64,000 nt of DNA from Pachyseris speciosa (GCA_016490735.1 JAEMWC010001120.1:83501-147500), one strand, 5' to 3'; counted from the stretch's first letter, positions 23,141-35,720 are shown. Notes: generated by a model not told the origin, from the sequence alone. Translations and numbers: made by a program.

Positions 23141-23149
23141 ATCAAAAGC

Positions 23150-24644
23150 TAAGGAAAGGAGAAAGAAAATGAAAGATACTGAAAGAAAACTCAAGTTTTG
23201 CGAGGACTGAAATAGCGGAAATGCCCACGCAGGAAAACTTAGCAAATCTAAAGTGGAATATAAAAACGAGTGCAATTATATTGTGAGGGGATCAATGATT
23301 CGTTCCCATGCGACATGGCTTGAACAAGGGGAAAATAGTAAATACTTTTAGAATTTAGAAACTAGAAATAAGAAGAAAAGTTGCATAGGAAAACTAGTTC
23401 GGGACAACGATGAGGAAGACCACTGATTCAAAAACCATAATGAATGAAATATATAACTTCTACTCAGACCTTTATGACGAAAAGCCCGGAATACGAACTG
23501 ACTATACAAATTGTCCTTCCTTCCTTGCTATTTTCTCCGTAATAACCTTAATAGAAAAGAAAGACAAAGATATAGGAGATGGATAAAAAATTGGAGACCA
23601 ATCTCTCTAGTTCATAAGGATGTCAAAATTGGCTCAAAAGCTATCGCTTAAAGGTTAGAAAATGTTTTACCTTACATTATTCACCATGATCAAAATGCCT
23701 TTGTCAAAGGGAGGACCATCTTCGATGCCGTGAGATCAATTAATGACATCATGGAATTCACAAGTGCGCGACACTATCCAGGCATAATGACCGCTATAGA
23801 CTTTGAAAAGGCCTGTGATTCTCTAAATTGGAACTTTGTTTTAAGATCATTAGAATCCTTTGGTTTCGGAGCATCATTCTTAGCATGGATTAGAACATTT
23901 TATAAGAACATAACCAGCTGCGTTGCTAATAACGGCTTTTTCACTCCTTCGTTCAAACTCAAACGAGGTGTTCGATAAGGCGATCGACATATCTCCTTCA
24001 CTTTTAATCATAGTACTTGAATTACTGGCGATATCTATACAAAACAATGGCCAAATTAAGGGTATCATGGTGGCGGGAATGAAATTAAATTAGTTGCTTT
24101 TGCGGATGACATGACATCTTTTGTCTGTGACAGATCATCCCATAGCGCGCTTTTTGACACCCTAGAGTTGTTCGGTGCATACTCCGGATAAAGATTAACC
24201 AAGACAAAACAGAAATCCTCCTACTCGGAAACATGAACATCAGCAGTTCAGAATTGGGGAAATAAACAAAGTCATAAAAATTTTAGGGATCAATTTTACA
24301 AAAAAAACTATTCGCTCTTCTACAAGCTTAATTTCGAATCAATTGAGAAATCTTTGAAAGGATTGTTAAACTGCTGGGATTGGAGAGGACTCACATTACT
24401 TGGGAAAATAAAAGTCATTAAATCGTATGCTGTTCCCAAGATTTTATATAAAGTTACCCTTATCTCAAGAAATAAAGAGTTTAAAAAGAAATTAACATCT
24501 TATTATATTCTTTCGTATGGAAAAGGAAAGGACAAAGTGAAGCGCACAGCATTGATTAACAATCTGTGCAAGAAAAGAATTAGAAGAATTTGTAAGGTGG
24601 CGCACTCAAGGGGCGATTCTAAGATGCAAGGCAAGATGGTATAA
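23150..24644 (+). pseudogene. broken reverse transcriptase of the same LINE
   Basis: Pieces in several frames keep RT order: GGPSSMP-like fingers near 23710, MTAIDFEKACDSLNWNFVLR (motif A), FKLKRGVR then a stop where QGDPLS is expected (24 kb), LVAFADDMTSFVC (motif C, FADD) near 24090, and MKGLLNCWDWRGLTLLGKIK with YAVPKILYK (thumb). Many stops and frameshifts. Confidence 0.8.
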
Positions 24645-24965
24645 TAAAGGTGAAAAAAATTGAAAGTAGTTTCTTAACCTTGGAAAGAGACATTGCAAAC
24701 TTAACGCTATAAGTCAACTCCAAATCAATGAGAACGAATTTGTCACCTCTGATACTGGAATCCTAGAAGAGTGAAGCCTTCTGTAAAACCCTTTACACAT
24801 CTCAAGGAAACACAATACTTTCGGATAGCGAATTCTTTCAACTCGAGAATGACACACTTCTTGATTATCACGAAGCCGCGAGCTGTGAAGGTTTTTTTAG
24901 CTGAAAAGAAATTTCTAGAAGCCTTAAAAGGTATGGTTTCAGAAAGAAAAAACACCTGGGAGTGA

Positions 24966-25729
24966 TGCCAACCGAGTTTTATTAAACTTTTTGGGACAAG
25001 TTAGCTTCTAGTTTGATTAGTGCCCTTAACTACGCTTACGATCAGGGGACTCTTTCGGTATTATAAAAACAACGCATCATTAAACTTATACCAAAAAAGG
25101 ACGCTGATCCACGCTTTATCAAAACTCCGAGATGGCTCGTTTCCAATAGGCGCAAGGTAAAACATGGTACACGCAATGTCTAGTTTGGAAGAGGGCGTAT
25201 ACTTTAGGTTCTTTTCATCTCTGGGATAGGCTCGATTTCTATTTGCCGGTTCCTTTATCTCCCCATTTGCCCCCATTCTCTCAGCCATCCGAGGGTTCAT
25301 GCGCCCTCATGCAAGTATTTTAACGTTTTAAACGTAAGTGCTCAGGGACAAGTTTTATTCCTGACCATTTCCATTGTTTTATGCACCAACATAATTTGGG
25401 CATGACTGATGAAACTAACTGAGCGTATAACACGAAAGAAGGCTTTCCAGATTTGTTTCCATTCCGAAGGCGTATGGTGTGATCTTACTTCTCTGTAATT
25501 TATTTTCACTTTATAGTTTGTTTTTAATCAGCCTGCCGAGTCTTAAATCATAGAAAATAACACGAGTAGCCTGCGCAGCTGGCGATTTTTGTTGGAGAGT
25601 AGGCGTCGAGCTTACTGCGAGGACTCGTCTCTTCCCACTCCCCTTACGAATATCCCATTGCAATTCGGCCGTGAATCCAAGTCAACTATTGTTTTTCATT
25701 CACCATGCCATCCGTCCTCAAATCGAACT
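24966..25729. other. no supported gene
   Basis: May contain the 3' remnant of the LINE above, but no tail can be defined. Confidence 0.35.
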
Positions 25730-25895
25730 CAATCCAACTACCTGAACTCAATCGAACGTTCGATTGCGTTCGATTGCTCAAAATTCTTTGTGAGAGTTCG
25801 ATTTTGTTCGATTACCGAGCTTTTAAAATCGAACCCAGTCGTTCAATTAAGTTCTATTAGGTTCGATTAAGTTCGATAACCGAATCGTTCGATTA
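25730..25895. repeat. cluster of (G)TTCGATT / AATCGAAC motifs
   Basis: At least ten copies of TTCGATT or its inverse in 165 bp, with inverted pairs such as CAATCGAACGTTCGATTG. It looks like a small fold-back element with internal repeats. Confidence 0.6.
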
Positions 25896-27831
25896 GTAAC
25901 GTCCTGCACATACTAGGCAAGAGACTATCGCAGACAACCACACTTCGACGCCAACAGTGTGTTTCAGTAAAGGTTTTCGCACTTGAAACTGCTGTTGATT
26001 GACGATCATCTCAAAACCAACTTTTACCCCAGGCTTAAATACCAGGCTAACCACAGTTAGCCCAAACTTCAAAAACACACCAACTTCGATGCATTGACTT
26101 TGTGCAGGAAATTCACTTTCAATTAGTTCTAACAATGGGTGACACTATTTTGCCTTTAAAAATTGGACGGGGGGAGGGTTCATGTATGACTGCGATTTTA
26201 TAATAATTAGGTGATTTTGCTGTATATTATGACTGAATCAATGGCGATGTAAACTATTTATTCTAAGATGTTTTGTTACTTGATAATGTAATCAGCTGAT
26301 GAGTCGTAACAAGGGGGAAACAGAAGTATCCATTTCTTCCATTCCTCCTGGATATGTTATGCACGGACGTAATTAAGTTACTAGTTATGGAAAGAACCAG
26401 GTTTTTTTCTTTAGCTTTTGCTGTTTTCTAGGTTTTATTTGGTGGAGATGCCTTCAGCCTGAAATGTGCCGTCGCGCTGGGGAAATAGTTGGACTTTGCT
26501 ACGACTATCATACGTGTATCGCATAAGGTGAAAATATTTACATAATGGTGGCACTTGTCAACAGCAGATTAGTAACGGCCACTGACTGAAATAATTCGTG
26601 GGCAATATAAAAATGACACTCTTTTTAAAAATCTGAATGAGATTTTCCCGTATATTTAAGGGGTTAAAATCATACTAAATGGTACTTATTTTCGGCTGAA
26701 AATAAGTTAAGCAAAGTGCAATGCGTTTGATCTTTGTACGCTGCAAACGAATAATTACATTGGAAAAGTTACTGACCCTGTCTAAACAAAACGTCAACGC
26801 TATGCATTCCTGTGTAGAGGAGGCTGGAGATTTGCAGCTTTAATGCTTGTTTGGTATCAAACAGAGCCGACCAAGGTAGTAATGACAACGTAATTACCAT
26901 CAAGTGCAGTATTTCCTGAACTGAGAGTGCTGTCTTGGAAAAGAAGAAAACTAAGCTCTGACAGACACATGCTGTAATTTGAAATTTTGCTCCTGTGTCC
27001 AAAATGACTCCTACTAAGGGTAAGTGTTTTGAAGAACGTTAGCAAACTAATAACCAGAAGTATTTTGATATCAAAACACCAGAAGTCGGTGGACTTGTTT
27101 TTTCAATAAGCTTGTGCCTTATTTCTTAGTTATTTGCATGCCGATATCTCCCTATACAATGCTGTATGTGTGGTACATTCAAATTCTTTGCTAAGTTCAG
27201 TTTTTATAGTATGCAATAATTTGCTGAATACATGTCTTCTAAAAAAATATATAGAAGAAGCATGAAAGAAATTACGTGCTGCAAGTTTACTCCGGATGGA
27301 GACGAAATCAGTTAATATCACCTCCGTTCCATGGTTTCTATTTGTAACTCAATCCATGTGTTTTTAATGTCACTAATAATTCACCTTTGAAGATCTAATG
27401 ATCATGACAACGATCATGTCAATGCATTTTCGTTCGACCCGTGGCCTTCTGTGAATCTTTTAAAATTAATATGAATTATATGGCTTGAGTCACAATCACA
27501 AAAGAGGGACGCGTTTGAAATTATTCTTCTTTCCTCATCAGATACCCGCATCTGGTATTAGGAAGAAACAAATAACTTTACACCTAATTATTACACGTAA
27601 TTAAGTCCTACATGTCCTGGAGAATGACTGCTTTGTTAAATAAACGCCTCCCGTATACAAATATCTTTTCAATCAGATTTCGTTGGTTAAAGTACAGGAC
27701 GATTAATTATTCTTCTTTTCTTATTTCCTCTTCTGTCTTATTTCTTCTTATTATTATTCTATACTTTCTCAATGTTTTTTTTTTTGTTTGAAAATGTGTA
27801 TTTTATGAGAAGTCCCAAAGGGCTAACACAG
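25896..27831. other. no supported gene; probably intron or 5' region of the PDZ gene
   Basis: No exon with both splice sites could be supported here. Confidence 0.35.
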
Positions 27832-27963
27832 TTTATTGAAGTGTTTGTGTCTTCATATCCGCGGCCAGTAGAAGCTGAAGAATCCACACACACTACAATA
27901 GTCATTGAAAAGGAAACTACAGGACTTGGTATGGAAATCGTCGGTGGCTCTGATACCTACCTG
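27832..27963 (+). CDS. multi-PDZ scaffold gene, exon with start of PDZ domain A
   Basis: Acceptor CTAACACAG and donor CTG|GTAAGA bound 44 codons in phase 0. The exon ends THTTIVIEKETTGLGMEI then VGGSDTYL: the first strand and GLGMEIVGG carboxylate-binding loop of a PDZ domain. Joined to the exons at 29677 and 39286 it gives one complete domain of about 85 residues, most like the PDZ repeats of MUPP1/PATJ or PTPN13-type scaffolds. PDZ domains hold C-terminal tails of membrane and junction proteins at the cell cortex. The gene must begin upstream, because the exon opens mid-protein. Which scaffold it is cannot be decided. Confidence 0.85.
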
Positions 27964-29676
27964 GTAAGAAAGTTGCAAATTGTAATATTTCTGTTGATTA
28001 ATTTGATTAGTAAAACAAAAGTCGATTAATAATGGAAACAAAAGAGTGAATAATAATCAACCAATCAGGTTGCCACCGTTTAAAAGGTTTACAGCTTTCA
28101 GGCGAGCTGTTGGGTTCGTATTCATTTCTTTAGTTTTTATCTTCCTTCTTTCTCGCCTATCTTTTTTTTCGAGCTGAGCTTCAAAATAATTCAACATCAT
28201 TCCTTTTATCTTACCTGCATGATAATGATTTTCTCACTTAAAACGCAAAACCATTTCATAAAATGTATTTTGAATTGCTGCGTTGTCTTATTACACCTTT
28301 TGTCCTTCATTACCAAGAAATAAATTTCCATTGGTGCGAAAAGATTGGTCAATAAAGAAAATGAATAACCAGTTTAGCTAAGAAAAGAAGCATTTCAATT
28401 TGTGGTATACTCATTAAGTATTTTTGCATCGACTAGATGATTCATTAAGACCATTTAAAATAGCGTTTTATCGAAAACAACATTCTTTAGTGCCTATGGA
28501 GAGTCATTTGCATTGGGTTAATATTCGATTGTGCGAATAAAATCTCAATTACGAAAGACATTTTGTTGAGCAGTTATTCACCAATTTCCCTATGGATTTT
28601 AAGAGGCGCATAAATTTGAAAACGAAGTCGTACATGTGCAAGCTTTCTTCACAGAAATGAAACGTAGAGTGCGTAGTAACCGTATTCCAGACGAGCATAC
28701 GATGGATCTCCCGCCCATCGTGATGCTGTTAATCCAGCAGCCAATACAGACCTGACGATGCTGCCAGTCTATAGTACTTTCCTTAACTTAGTGGAACTAG
28801 CTGCCAGTGCGCTCAAAGCGGCAATAAAGGCTAAAATTTCACGACCTGCAGTTCAGCAACAGCTAACTCATCGGGAAAAGGTAAGACGACAGGGGATTCC
28901 TCTAGGAGATTACCGTCAACAAATTTTTTTAAGAGTAGGGAGAAGAAATACGAACACAATAACAACGAGGAAATGTGGTCAGTGGTTTAGGTCTATATAC
29001 TGCGATGTCTGAACGGGGAGCATATTGAAGGATAAAACAAAAGCTCCTTAACTACTGTATTACAGTTACAGTACTCTGTACCTCTGTTATAAATGAATTT
29101 CTTTTCTCGTTTAAGAACATTAGGATGTGGGAAATGTTTGTCTATTCTCTTAAAAGGTTGTCGCTTCCATTAAATTTAAACTATATTTACATTAATTAAT
29201 GTTCTCCACTATGTAAAATTTGTTAGTGAACACGCAAAAATTAAAATGTTTCTTCATTTCACAACAAAGATTACACATTCGTTTTGATGACTAAATTTTT
29301 GACAGTAAGGAAAATTGATTTCTTGGTAATGAAGGGCAAATGGTGTAATTTAGTGGTTTTCCATTCCGTGTAAAAAAAAAGAAGAGGTTTTTTCGGTGGA
29401 ATTGGTGGGTAGGGGGTGACTTTAAATTAACAAAATTGCGTTAGAAAATCAAAGTCTCAATTGAACATTAGAAACCATACCGCAGAGATACAAATTTCAG
29501 ACTGTTGTTCACTGTGCCTATGTTTACATAAAGGGCCTGCAGCGACGAGAAATTTCACAGGCACAGTGGATCACTTCAGACGGTTTCGAAAATAGATTAG
29601 AAGCGTCTTGTTTGGCCGTAAAAGCTGGATAGCCTTAAGGAGTATTTGAATTTTACAACAATGCGCTACTTTTCAG
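27964..29676 (+). other. intron of the PDZ gene
   Basis: GTAAGA to TTTTCAG. A plus-strand open frame at 28758-29012 has no recognisable domain and is not called. Confidence 0.7.
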
Positions 29677-29760
29677 GGAGGGTTTGTGGTAAACCTCATT
29701 GAACCTGGAGGCGCGGTGGCTCAGGATGGAAGAATTGCAGTGGGGGACCAGATTGTTATG
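29677..29760 (+). CDS. multi-PDZ scaffold gene, middle exon of PDZ domain A
   Basis: 28 codons between TTTTCAG and ATG|GTAAGA, phase 0 at both ends. It reads GGFVVNLIEPGGAVAQDGRI then AVGDQIVM: the second and third strands and the DGRI..GDQI helix start of a PDZ domain. It fits directly onto the end of the 27832 exon. Confidence 0.9.
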
Positions 29761-29774
29761 GTAAGAACAAAACA

Positions 29775-29950
29775 ATAAATACCTCTTACTAAACGAGTCC
29801 GAGGTCCGTACTGTAAGTTACGAGTTTTTTCCCGTTGATTTATGGCCCAAGCGCGAAGCGCGCGGGCCATGAATTAATGGGAAAAAAACGAGGATCCGTA
29901 ACTTCCAGTACGGACCGAGAAAACGAGGTTAGTAAGATATTTATTATATC
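29775..29950. mobile_element. ~175-bp hairpin MITE in a PDZ-gene intron
   Basis: ATAAATACCTCTTACTAAAC and the inverse pair, then GGTCCGTACTG with CAGTACGGACC and the GTTTTTTCCC...GGGAAAAAAAC arms. It starts 14 bp after the donor of the preceding exon. The segment to 30075 has the ACCAATCAC..GCGCGC motif seen near 18.8 kb and may be part of a larger unit. Confidence 0.75.
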
Positions 29951-30329
29951 TCTGAGGTTAATCCGGCGCGCGGGAAAGAAAACTCGTTGAAGTCAAGCGG
30001 GCTGTACTGTAGAATACGGCCCGCAAAGTTGACCAATCACAGCGCGCGTACTAAGTGAGAGATATAATAACACCGTTTATTCGTACCTTACAGTTTACAA
30101 ATTCAAAAAAATTAGGGTATGCAAGAGGCATATGTTTTTTTTGCATTCTTTTTACCGTCAATGCCTAAGCAACATATTCTCTTTTTAGACACATTTTTAT
30201 TCGGAGATGTAACATTTTCACGCTTTCAGTTTCAATTTTTTTAAAAGAAAGAAAGAACATTAGCCTTTGCCAAATGGTTCAGAAATTCAGAAAATATAAT
30301 TATTTCATCAAAAGGAACAATGTGCATCG

Positions 30330-30425
30330 TAATCTATTCCCAGTGGACGCTCGCCTAATAAAAGCCTAAGGACTCGAGAGTTGAGTTACGGGACAGGCGA
30401 GTCCTTATTTCCGAGGCGAAAAGAC
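30330..30425 (-). repeat. Ngaro split repeat B2
   Basis: Matches 30735-30830 in the same orientation (TAATCTATTCCCAGTGGACG ... GCGAGTCCTTATTTC) with about ten differences in 96 bp. Outer terminal repeat of the element. Confidence 0.9.
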
Positions 30426-30576
30426 TGGACCAAAGATGAGTTTAAAATATGAGGGGAGGGGAAGGGAGGGGAAATAAATCGAGCAACTACAGAAAGAGGG
30501 ATGACAAGCAGAACCCCTCCCCCCCCCGCCCCTAACGAGAGGGGGTTCGTTTCCGGAAAAATCCATCTTTCCCGCG

Positions 30577-30734
30577 CTTGCTGCTAAACTGGACAAATTC
30601 ACCTTTACACGTGTTTATTTACATACAGAAAGCTATTCCCAAAGGGATAATGAAATACACGCTGGAATAAATACTCCAGAAAGTGATAGGCACGAGATTA
30701 CAGCCTGTATTGTGCAAGCGAGCATTGGGAATAG
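30577..30734 (-). repeat. Ngaro split repeat A2
   Basis: 158 bp, same length and orientation as 35881-36038, from TGCTAAACTGGACAAATTC to CGAGCATTGGGAATAG. It abuts B1 directly. Confidence 0.9.
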
Positions 30735-30830
30735 TAATCTATTCCCAGTGGACGTTCGCTTAATAAAGGCCGAAGGACTCGAGAGTTGAGTTACGGGACA
30801 TGCGAGTCCTTATTTCGGAGGCTAAGACAA
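30735..30830 (-). repeat. Ngaro split repeat B1
   Basis: Direct partner of B2 (30330-30425). It lies between the recombinase stop and A2. Confidence 0.9.
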
Positions 30831-30928
30831 TCCTAGATGAAACGTATGGAGAACCCAACCATCCCGCCCCCAAAATCCCGTTACTTAACTCCCGAAACCC
30901 AAAACTAAAATCCAAACAAGCGCAGAAC

Positions 30929-32240
30929 TTAGACAAAAGCTAAAGTGAAACCAGAAAGAATGTTGCATTCACGGAAAGTATTTCCCAGATGCTCTGCAGG
31001 GGAACCGTTGCCATTGACAATCGTACTGCGAGCCAAGGCATCTGAAACCGGGGCCGTGTTCATAACTTTCTGAACTTGCGTATAATAGTCGACCAAGGCA
31101 GTGGATTTCCAGCCAATGTGCCTCGCTACTTCTTCTTTGGACACGCCTAAAAGTCTTAGAAGAATGGAGTTTCCGAATCTAAAACAATGGACTGATTCAC
31201 CCTCATTTATGCCAAGGGAGGATAGGTACTTAATAAGCCTGGCTTGAGCGGTGGAAGCCAGAAGGGGAGCATTGAGAATACCACCTTTCTTGGACGTGGG
31301 ACGGAAAAGAAAGCCAGCATAAAGGTCGACGTTCATAGCCGTACACAAGTTGACGAAAAACTGCAAATTCCTAACAGGGCAAATAGCGGGATTAGCCGTT
31401 TGTTTAATTGCAAAAGCTCTTGAAAGCTTCCCTCTTAACGTTTTACCCACGCGTTGGTGAAACAGAAGTCTAGAACCATCAGGGTGTTTTAAGACATCAA
31501 TCGTCTTAATTCTGCCAAGGTCGGAAGCCCTGTCGCCAGAGAAAAAGTCAAGCGAGGAAAACGCCAGGTCACAGGCATAAATGTAACGCTCAGAAGGAGA
31601 GATGCTTTTACTTAACAGGAGACTCCTTAAGTGGAATACAATTTTTTTGAATTTATCAAAAACTACAGGGGTCGCTTGCTTTGGAGACACTCTAGCCTGA
31701 GCCCGTTCTGTCTGAACAGATTTGAGGTATTGTTTAACTGATAAATGCGAAGCAGGATTTCCAAAACCGAAACGATCGTCCCAGTCACCAGAACGACCCA
31801 AGGCGTTAAAAATAGAGCGCAATTTCCCGATGAGAGATTCCACTGTGCCCGCAGATAACCGAGTAGGACAGTTAAAGGTTTGTTTTCCCTGTAAACCAAG
31901 GAACTGACACGAGTTAAAGTGCACCAATGTTTTTCCTTTCCCATCTTTCCAAACTAGAAAACGGACGATATCCCTTGGGGTAGCCGAAAATAAAGTCTTC
32001 TGCGGTTGAAAAAAAGCCAGAAAAGAGGTAAGGTCGGATTCCAGTTGCGTTTTTTTGGCGTTGATAAGCCCTAGAAGCTATAGCGGGATCGAGCTCCTTA
32101 ATCCTGGCGTCTATATGTGCAAGGTCAATCTTAAGCCTTTTGGACGCGTGACCGGGGATACGAGAAAATCTTTGAAGTCCACACTGTTGGCAAAACTGAA
32201 AGCAGTCGTCCTTTGGATACGAACACTCACTACACTGCAC
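30929..32240 (-). pseudogene. Ngaro tyrosine recombinase with N-terminal zinc ribbon
   Basis: Begins MQCSECSYPKDDCFQFCQQC (a CxxC..CxxC ribbon) at 32240. Then comes a charged helix, a core-binding domain (SDLTSFLAFFQPQKTLFSAT, VRFLVWKDGKGKTLVHFNSC) and the catalytic domain with GDRASDLGRI (first Arg), SVHCFRFGNSI (HxxR), VARHIGWKS (His/Trp) and VDYYTQ (nucleophile Tyr). It ends at 30929. The ribbon and the rest are in different frames; the break is at a run of seven A near 32050, so a one-base slip explains it. All active-site residues remain. In the family this enzyme integrates the circular cDNA. Confidence 0.9.
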
Positions 32241-32297
32241 GGCTGGGCGCCAAACTCGGGGGACCGAGAAGGTGTCCTAAACGTAAAAAGTCTGAAA

Positions 32298-34353
32298 TTA
32301 GGAAGAATCTCTAAATGCCCAAAGGTCCCAAGGCAAAGGAAGAGGAAGGAATATTCCTGTTGACGTGGGAAATAAAAGCACATCGTGGTCACCCAAAACA
32401 CAGAGGCGGACAAAATCTTGAGCACGCCCTGAGATAACAGGCCACCAGTAACGCCGGGGAAAAGGGTCAGGCACAACAATGGTGAACGGGCAGGGCTGGG
32501 AGTCCAAGAATCGTAGCAGAATCCCGGTTAAAGGCAATGGAGGAGACACGTAGGCGTTGTCTAAATGATGGAGAGTTAACCCCGGCGGAGTTTTGAGTTG
32601 GCCAGGGGATAAAATGTTTCAGGGGGTGGCCTTGAGCATCCAAAGGTTTATTTGAATCCAGGGCCTTTAAATCGACGAAGTGAGGGCCCCAGCGTTTCTC
32701 AATTTCCATCCAAACACGAGGGGACAGCATACAATCACTGGAAGAGAGAGCCCTGGAGGGGGCATCAGCGAGATTACCCTTCGAAGGAACATAAACCAAA
32801 GATAGGGCGATATGAAGGGTCTTGCTTTTACTCCCTTGATTTGTCCAGGCGCGAACTAAAGGGAGGCTATCAACGTGGGCGTCTACTCGGGAAACCGCAA
32901 GAGACGCAGCACCAGCCATGAGGGTATTCTTGAGCGCCAAGGCTTCTCTGATGATTATCGGTTGGGAACTATCCCCAGATGACCAGTAGTCACGCACTTG
33001 AACGGAATTTCCGGATTTGTCGGAGAAGACACCACCACAACCTGAGTTCGAGGCATCAGAAAAAGTAGAAATAATTACATGTCTCTCGTCAAACCAGAGA
33101 AGACAACCTTGCCAGTTATCCCGGAATCTCCAATACTGGATTTCTTGCAAAAGGTCACCAGCGACGATAAGCAGTTTATGGGGCGACTTAGAACCGGACG
33201 AAATAGCACGAAATGAGGCACGCGTATAAAGTCGAGTAGCGGGGACAGCGATAGAGAACGAAGTGGTTTTGCCAGCGAAACGTTGCAAAGTCTTAAGGTC
33301 GACAGATTCCTGAGATAAAATGAATTCTCTCAAAGTCTTAACTTTGAGTTTCTTATCCTCTGGGAGAATGAATGCCATTAAAACAGAATCCGAGAGGTAA
33401 CCAAGAAACGGACGCGCTGGGATGGGACAAGAGACGATTTTGACAACGCGAGCGTATAATCTAGTGAAGTGAGAACTGAAACGAGAATAAAAGCAGCGGC
33501 TTGGGCCAATTCAAAATCAGACCAAATTGGAGAGGTTGAATTTCCGCGCACCATAAGCTGGCCTGCATGGCGATCGTCGATGTATTGCGAGCAGGGCACG
33601 CCCAGAGTTCTAATTTAACTAGTCGCCAACAAACTAGTGGAGGAATAAATGTAGGCGCTTGCCTGCCATCCGAAGGGGAGGGTATTATAAACGAAATAAC
33701 AACCTTTCCAAGAAAGCCCAAAAAGGGTTCTACTAGACGGAGATAGACAAATGTGGTCGTAGCTACTCTGGTCGTCCGGCAGACAGTCTGAAAATGACCA
33801 GGACCAACGTACCTAGGGAGGTCAGATAAGTAATCCAACGAAAAGGGGCAATCCTTAATCCACAAGTTTAAAAACCGTTCGTTGTAACACATACGTGGTT
33901 TAGTAGGCTCAACAGTTATGGACATAACGAGATGTGGGGGCTGGACCTCCCCCACTTTACCCCAAAATATAAGCGAACCATTTTTAAAGCGATCGATAAT
34001 TGTGGAGGAGATAAAATCTTCAAACTGGGAACAGATGGGGTTATTAGGAAATTCCGTTCTAGGAGGAAACGGCGCATCGTAAGATTTGCCCGCGAATCTG
34101 CCTTTAAATGGACTATAAAATCAGTAACGTCGACTTTGTTCCGAATAAAAGAAATTGGCTCCACCTGGGAAGGAAATTGTTTGGAGATGTACTTCCACTG
34201 AGCTAAGTTGTTGTGAAGTTGCCCAGGTACAAAAGAGGCCGGGTCTCTAAAGACGTGCAAACTTGGACAGGCGTGAATAAGGAGAGAAGCCACTTGCTGA
34301 GGCGAGAGGAGTGGTCCGACAAAACTGGTGGGCTTGCCCTCCCAATTGCACAA
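32298..34353 (-). pseudogene. Ngaro reverse transcriptase-RNase H
   Basis: Order from 34353 downward: an N-terminal region (KPTSFVGPLLSPQQVASLLI and on), RT fingers EPTKPRMCYNERFLNLWIKD, then in a shifted frame DDQSSYDHICLSPSSRTLFG and WKGCYFVYNTLPFGWQASAY (palm), then CSQYIDDRHAGQLMV (catalytic YIDD). After another shift at about 33400 comes AFILPEDKKLKVKTLREFIL and RNase H with IISTFSDASNSGCGGVFSDK (Asp), IIIREALALKNTL (Glu) and VDAHVDSLPLVRAW (Asp). The tail (RRYWWPVISGRAQDF) overlaps toward the recombinase ORF. There are at least three frameshifts near 33.93, 33.75 and 33.40 kb and one stop. Confidence 0.9.
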
Positions 34354-34855
34354 TTTTTGCGTGACAAGAAGGGCTGGACAACTCGAAATAGAGGCAAAAA
34401 AAGAAGGTTTAAATCTCTTGTAAGGAGGCGATCCCTGAAAGAGAACAAAAAAAAGAACTTAGAGGGAGGCCAAAGAAAAACCCACCAGAGTTGCCGGCTT
34501 AAGCAACCTCAGAGAGGCATAAAGGCATTAGACACCCGCACTCAAGGCACGACAAAACTGGTAAAAAAGTGACCAACAACAATAAAAAAAAAGGACAAAA
34601 TACACGAGGCTTCCTTTAATAGCAAATCAGCAAAGGCCCAAAAGAAGTGCAATTTTTTTGAAAATGACCCCGCTGGCCACAATTGAAATAGATACCACGA
34701 GCTCTGGCGCCTCTTCGAGTACCCATTGGAGAAACACCTCTGGCTCCGAAGTTTTGTGGCTGATTTTACCTAGCATAGGGATGAAAATAGCCCGGGGTGC
34801 GTTGTCTCGTCATCTTGGCGATGGATTTGGCGACATCGTTCTCCTCCTTGCTTCC

Positions 34856-35137
34856 TAACAGCCGGATAATGAAATTTCCAAACTCTGGGAGGAGGAGAGA
34901 GGTCTGCTTTGACGGAGAATAGCCTCATATCTAGACGCTGAAGGATCACCAGAAACTCTAGCTTCGTCTGCAAGCTTCTGAAGGGCTGCCAGGATCGCAA
35001 AGGGATCCCTAATGTGGAGGGGGGTGGAAGCCAGCTGCTGGACAAGTTGGAGGGTAACAGAAACATCCGTACCTTAGCCAGTTTCTGCCTTAACGGTGTT
35101 CAACTGCTCTTTGAGGTCAAGAATTTGTTGCGCCAAC
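34856..35137 (-). pseudogene. Ngaro gag-like fragment
   Basis: Reads LAQQILDLKEQLNTVKAETG, a stop, then GTDVSVTLQLVQQLASTPLH and KLADEARVSGDPSASRYEAI on to a stop at 34856. It is helical and coiled-coil-like, in the position where DIRS-group elements carry their gag-type ORF. No zinc knuckle was seen. Function inferred from position only. Confidence 0.5.
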
Positions 35138-35294
35138 TAGAAAATAAGATAAGGAAGCCAGCAATCACCGGGAGCCATTGAAAAATACACGAAGTTGAAA
35201 ACGAGAAGCAAACGAACCGAACGATAAAAGAAACAAGGATGATAAGATAAGAAATTCATACACAGCCTAAACTGAGCATTTATAGTAAAACCTC

Positions 35295-35490
35295 TCGGCC
35301 ATGGAAGCTTTTCCTTCTCGGCCACAACCGACAAAAATGAACCCCATCTCGGCCACAACCGACAAAAATTCTTCCCATCCCGGCCACAACCGACAGAAAT
35401 TATTCTCCTCTCGGCCCCAACGACAAAAACTATTCTTTACCCGGCCACAACCAAGCAAAAAATTATCCCTTCTCCTGCCACAACCGAGTA
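35295..35490 (-). repeat. ~31-bp minisatellite inside the Ngaro 5' region
   Basis: CGGCCACAACCG(A) recurs at 35319, 35350, 35381, 35413, 35442 and 35475, with an outlier at 35569. The spacing is 29-33 bp with variable T/A/C-rich linkers. Confidence 0.85.
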
Positions 35491-35720
35491 AAAGAAACGA
35501 AGCGAGAAAACATCACAGAACAGGAAACAAACACTCAGCCACAAGCGAGCGTGTAAGGAAAAACCTCATCGGCCACAACCGATAATCTAATAATATAACC
35601 ACGGGGAAGTCGCAAATTCGTCCACGACAGAAAAACTGCCAGACAAGGACTTGGGAAAACTAGCGACACGTGTGAAATTGCCGAATCACACAGACAGCAA
35701 GTTAAAGGAGAAAAATTTAC

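Larger units (their letters stand above)
22130..24965 (+). mobile_element. decayed Tx1/L1-like non-LTR retrotransposon
   Basis: Starts near GGTTACCATATTTTCTTAAC (22140), continues with a very GC-rich palindromic leader (CGCGCGCGCC...GCGCGCGGAG), then the endonuclease ORF and a broken RT. The 20-bp GGTTACCATATTTTCTTAAC also occurs alone at 5177, probably the end of another copy. No clear poly-A or target duplication was found, so the 3' border is approximate. Confidence 0.8.

Noticed and set aside
31722..34860. Plus-strand ORFs over the Ngaro element
   Set aside because: They are antisense shadows; RT, RNase H and recombinase motifs are all on the minus strand.
35295..35490. CRISPR-like array of ~31-bp spacing
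   Set aside because: The repeated part is only 12-20 bp and degenerate, linkers are low-complexity, no cas genes are present, and it lies within a retroelement.
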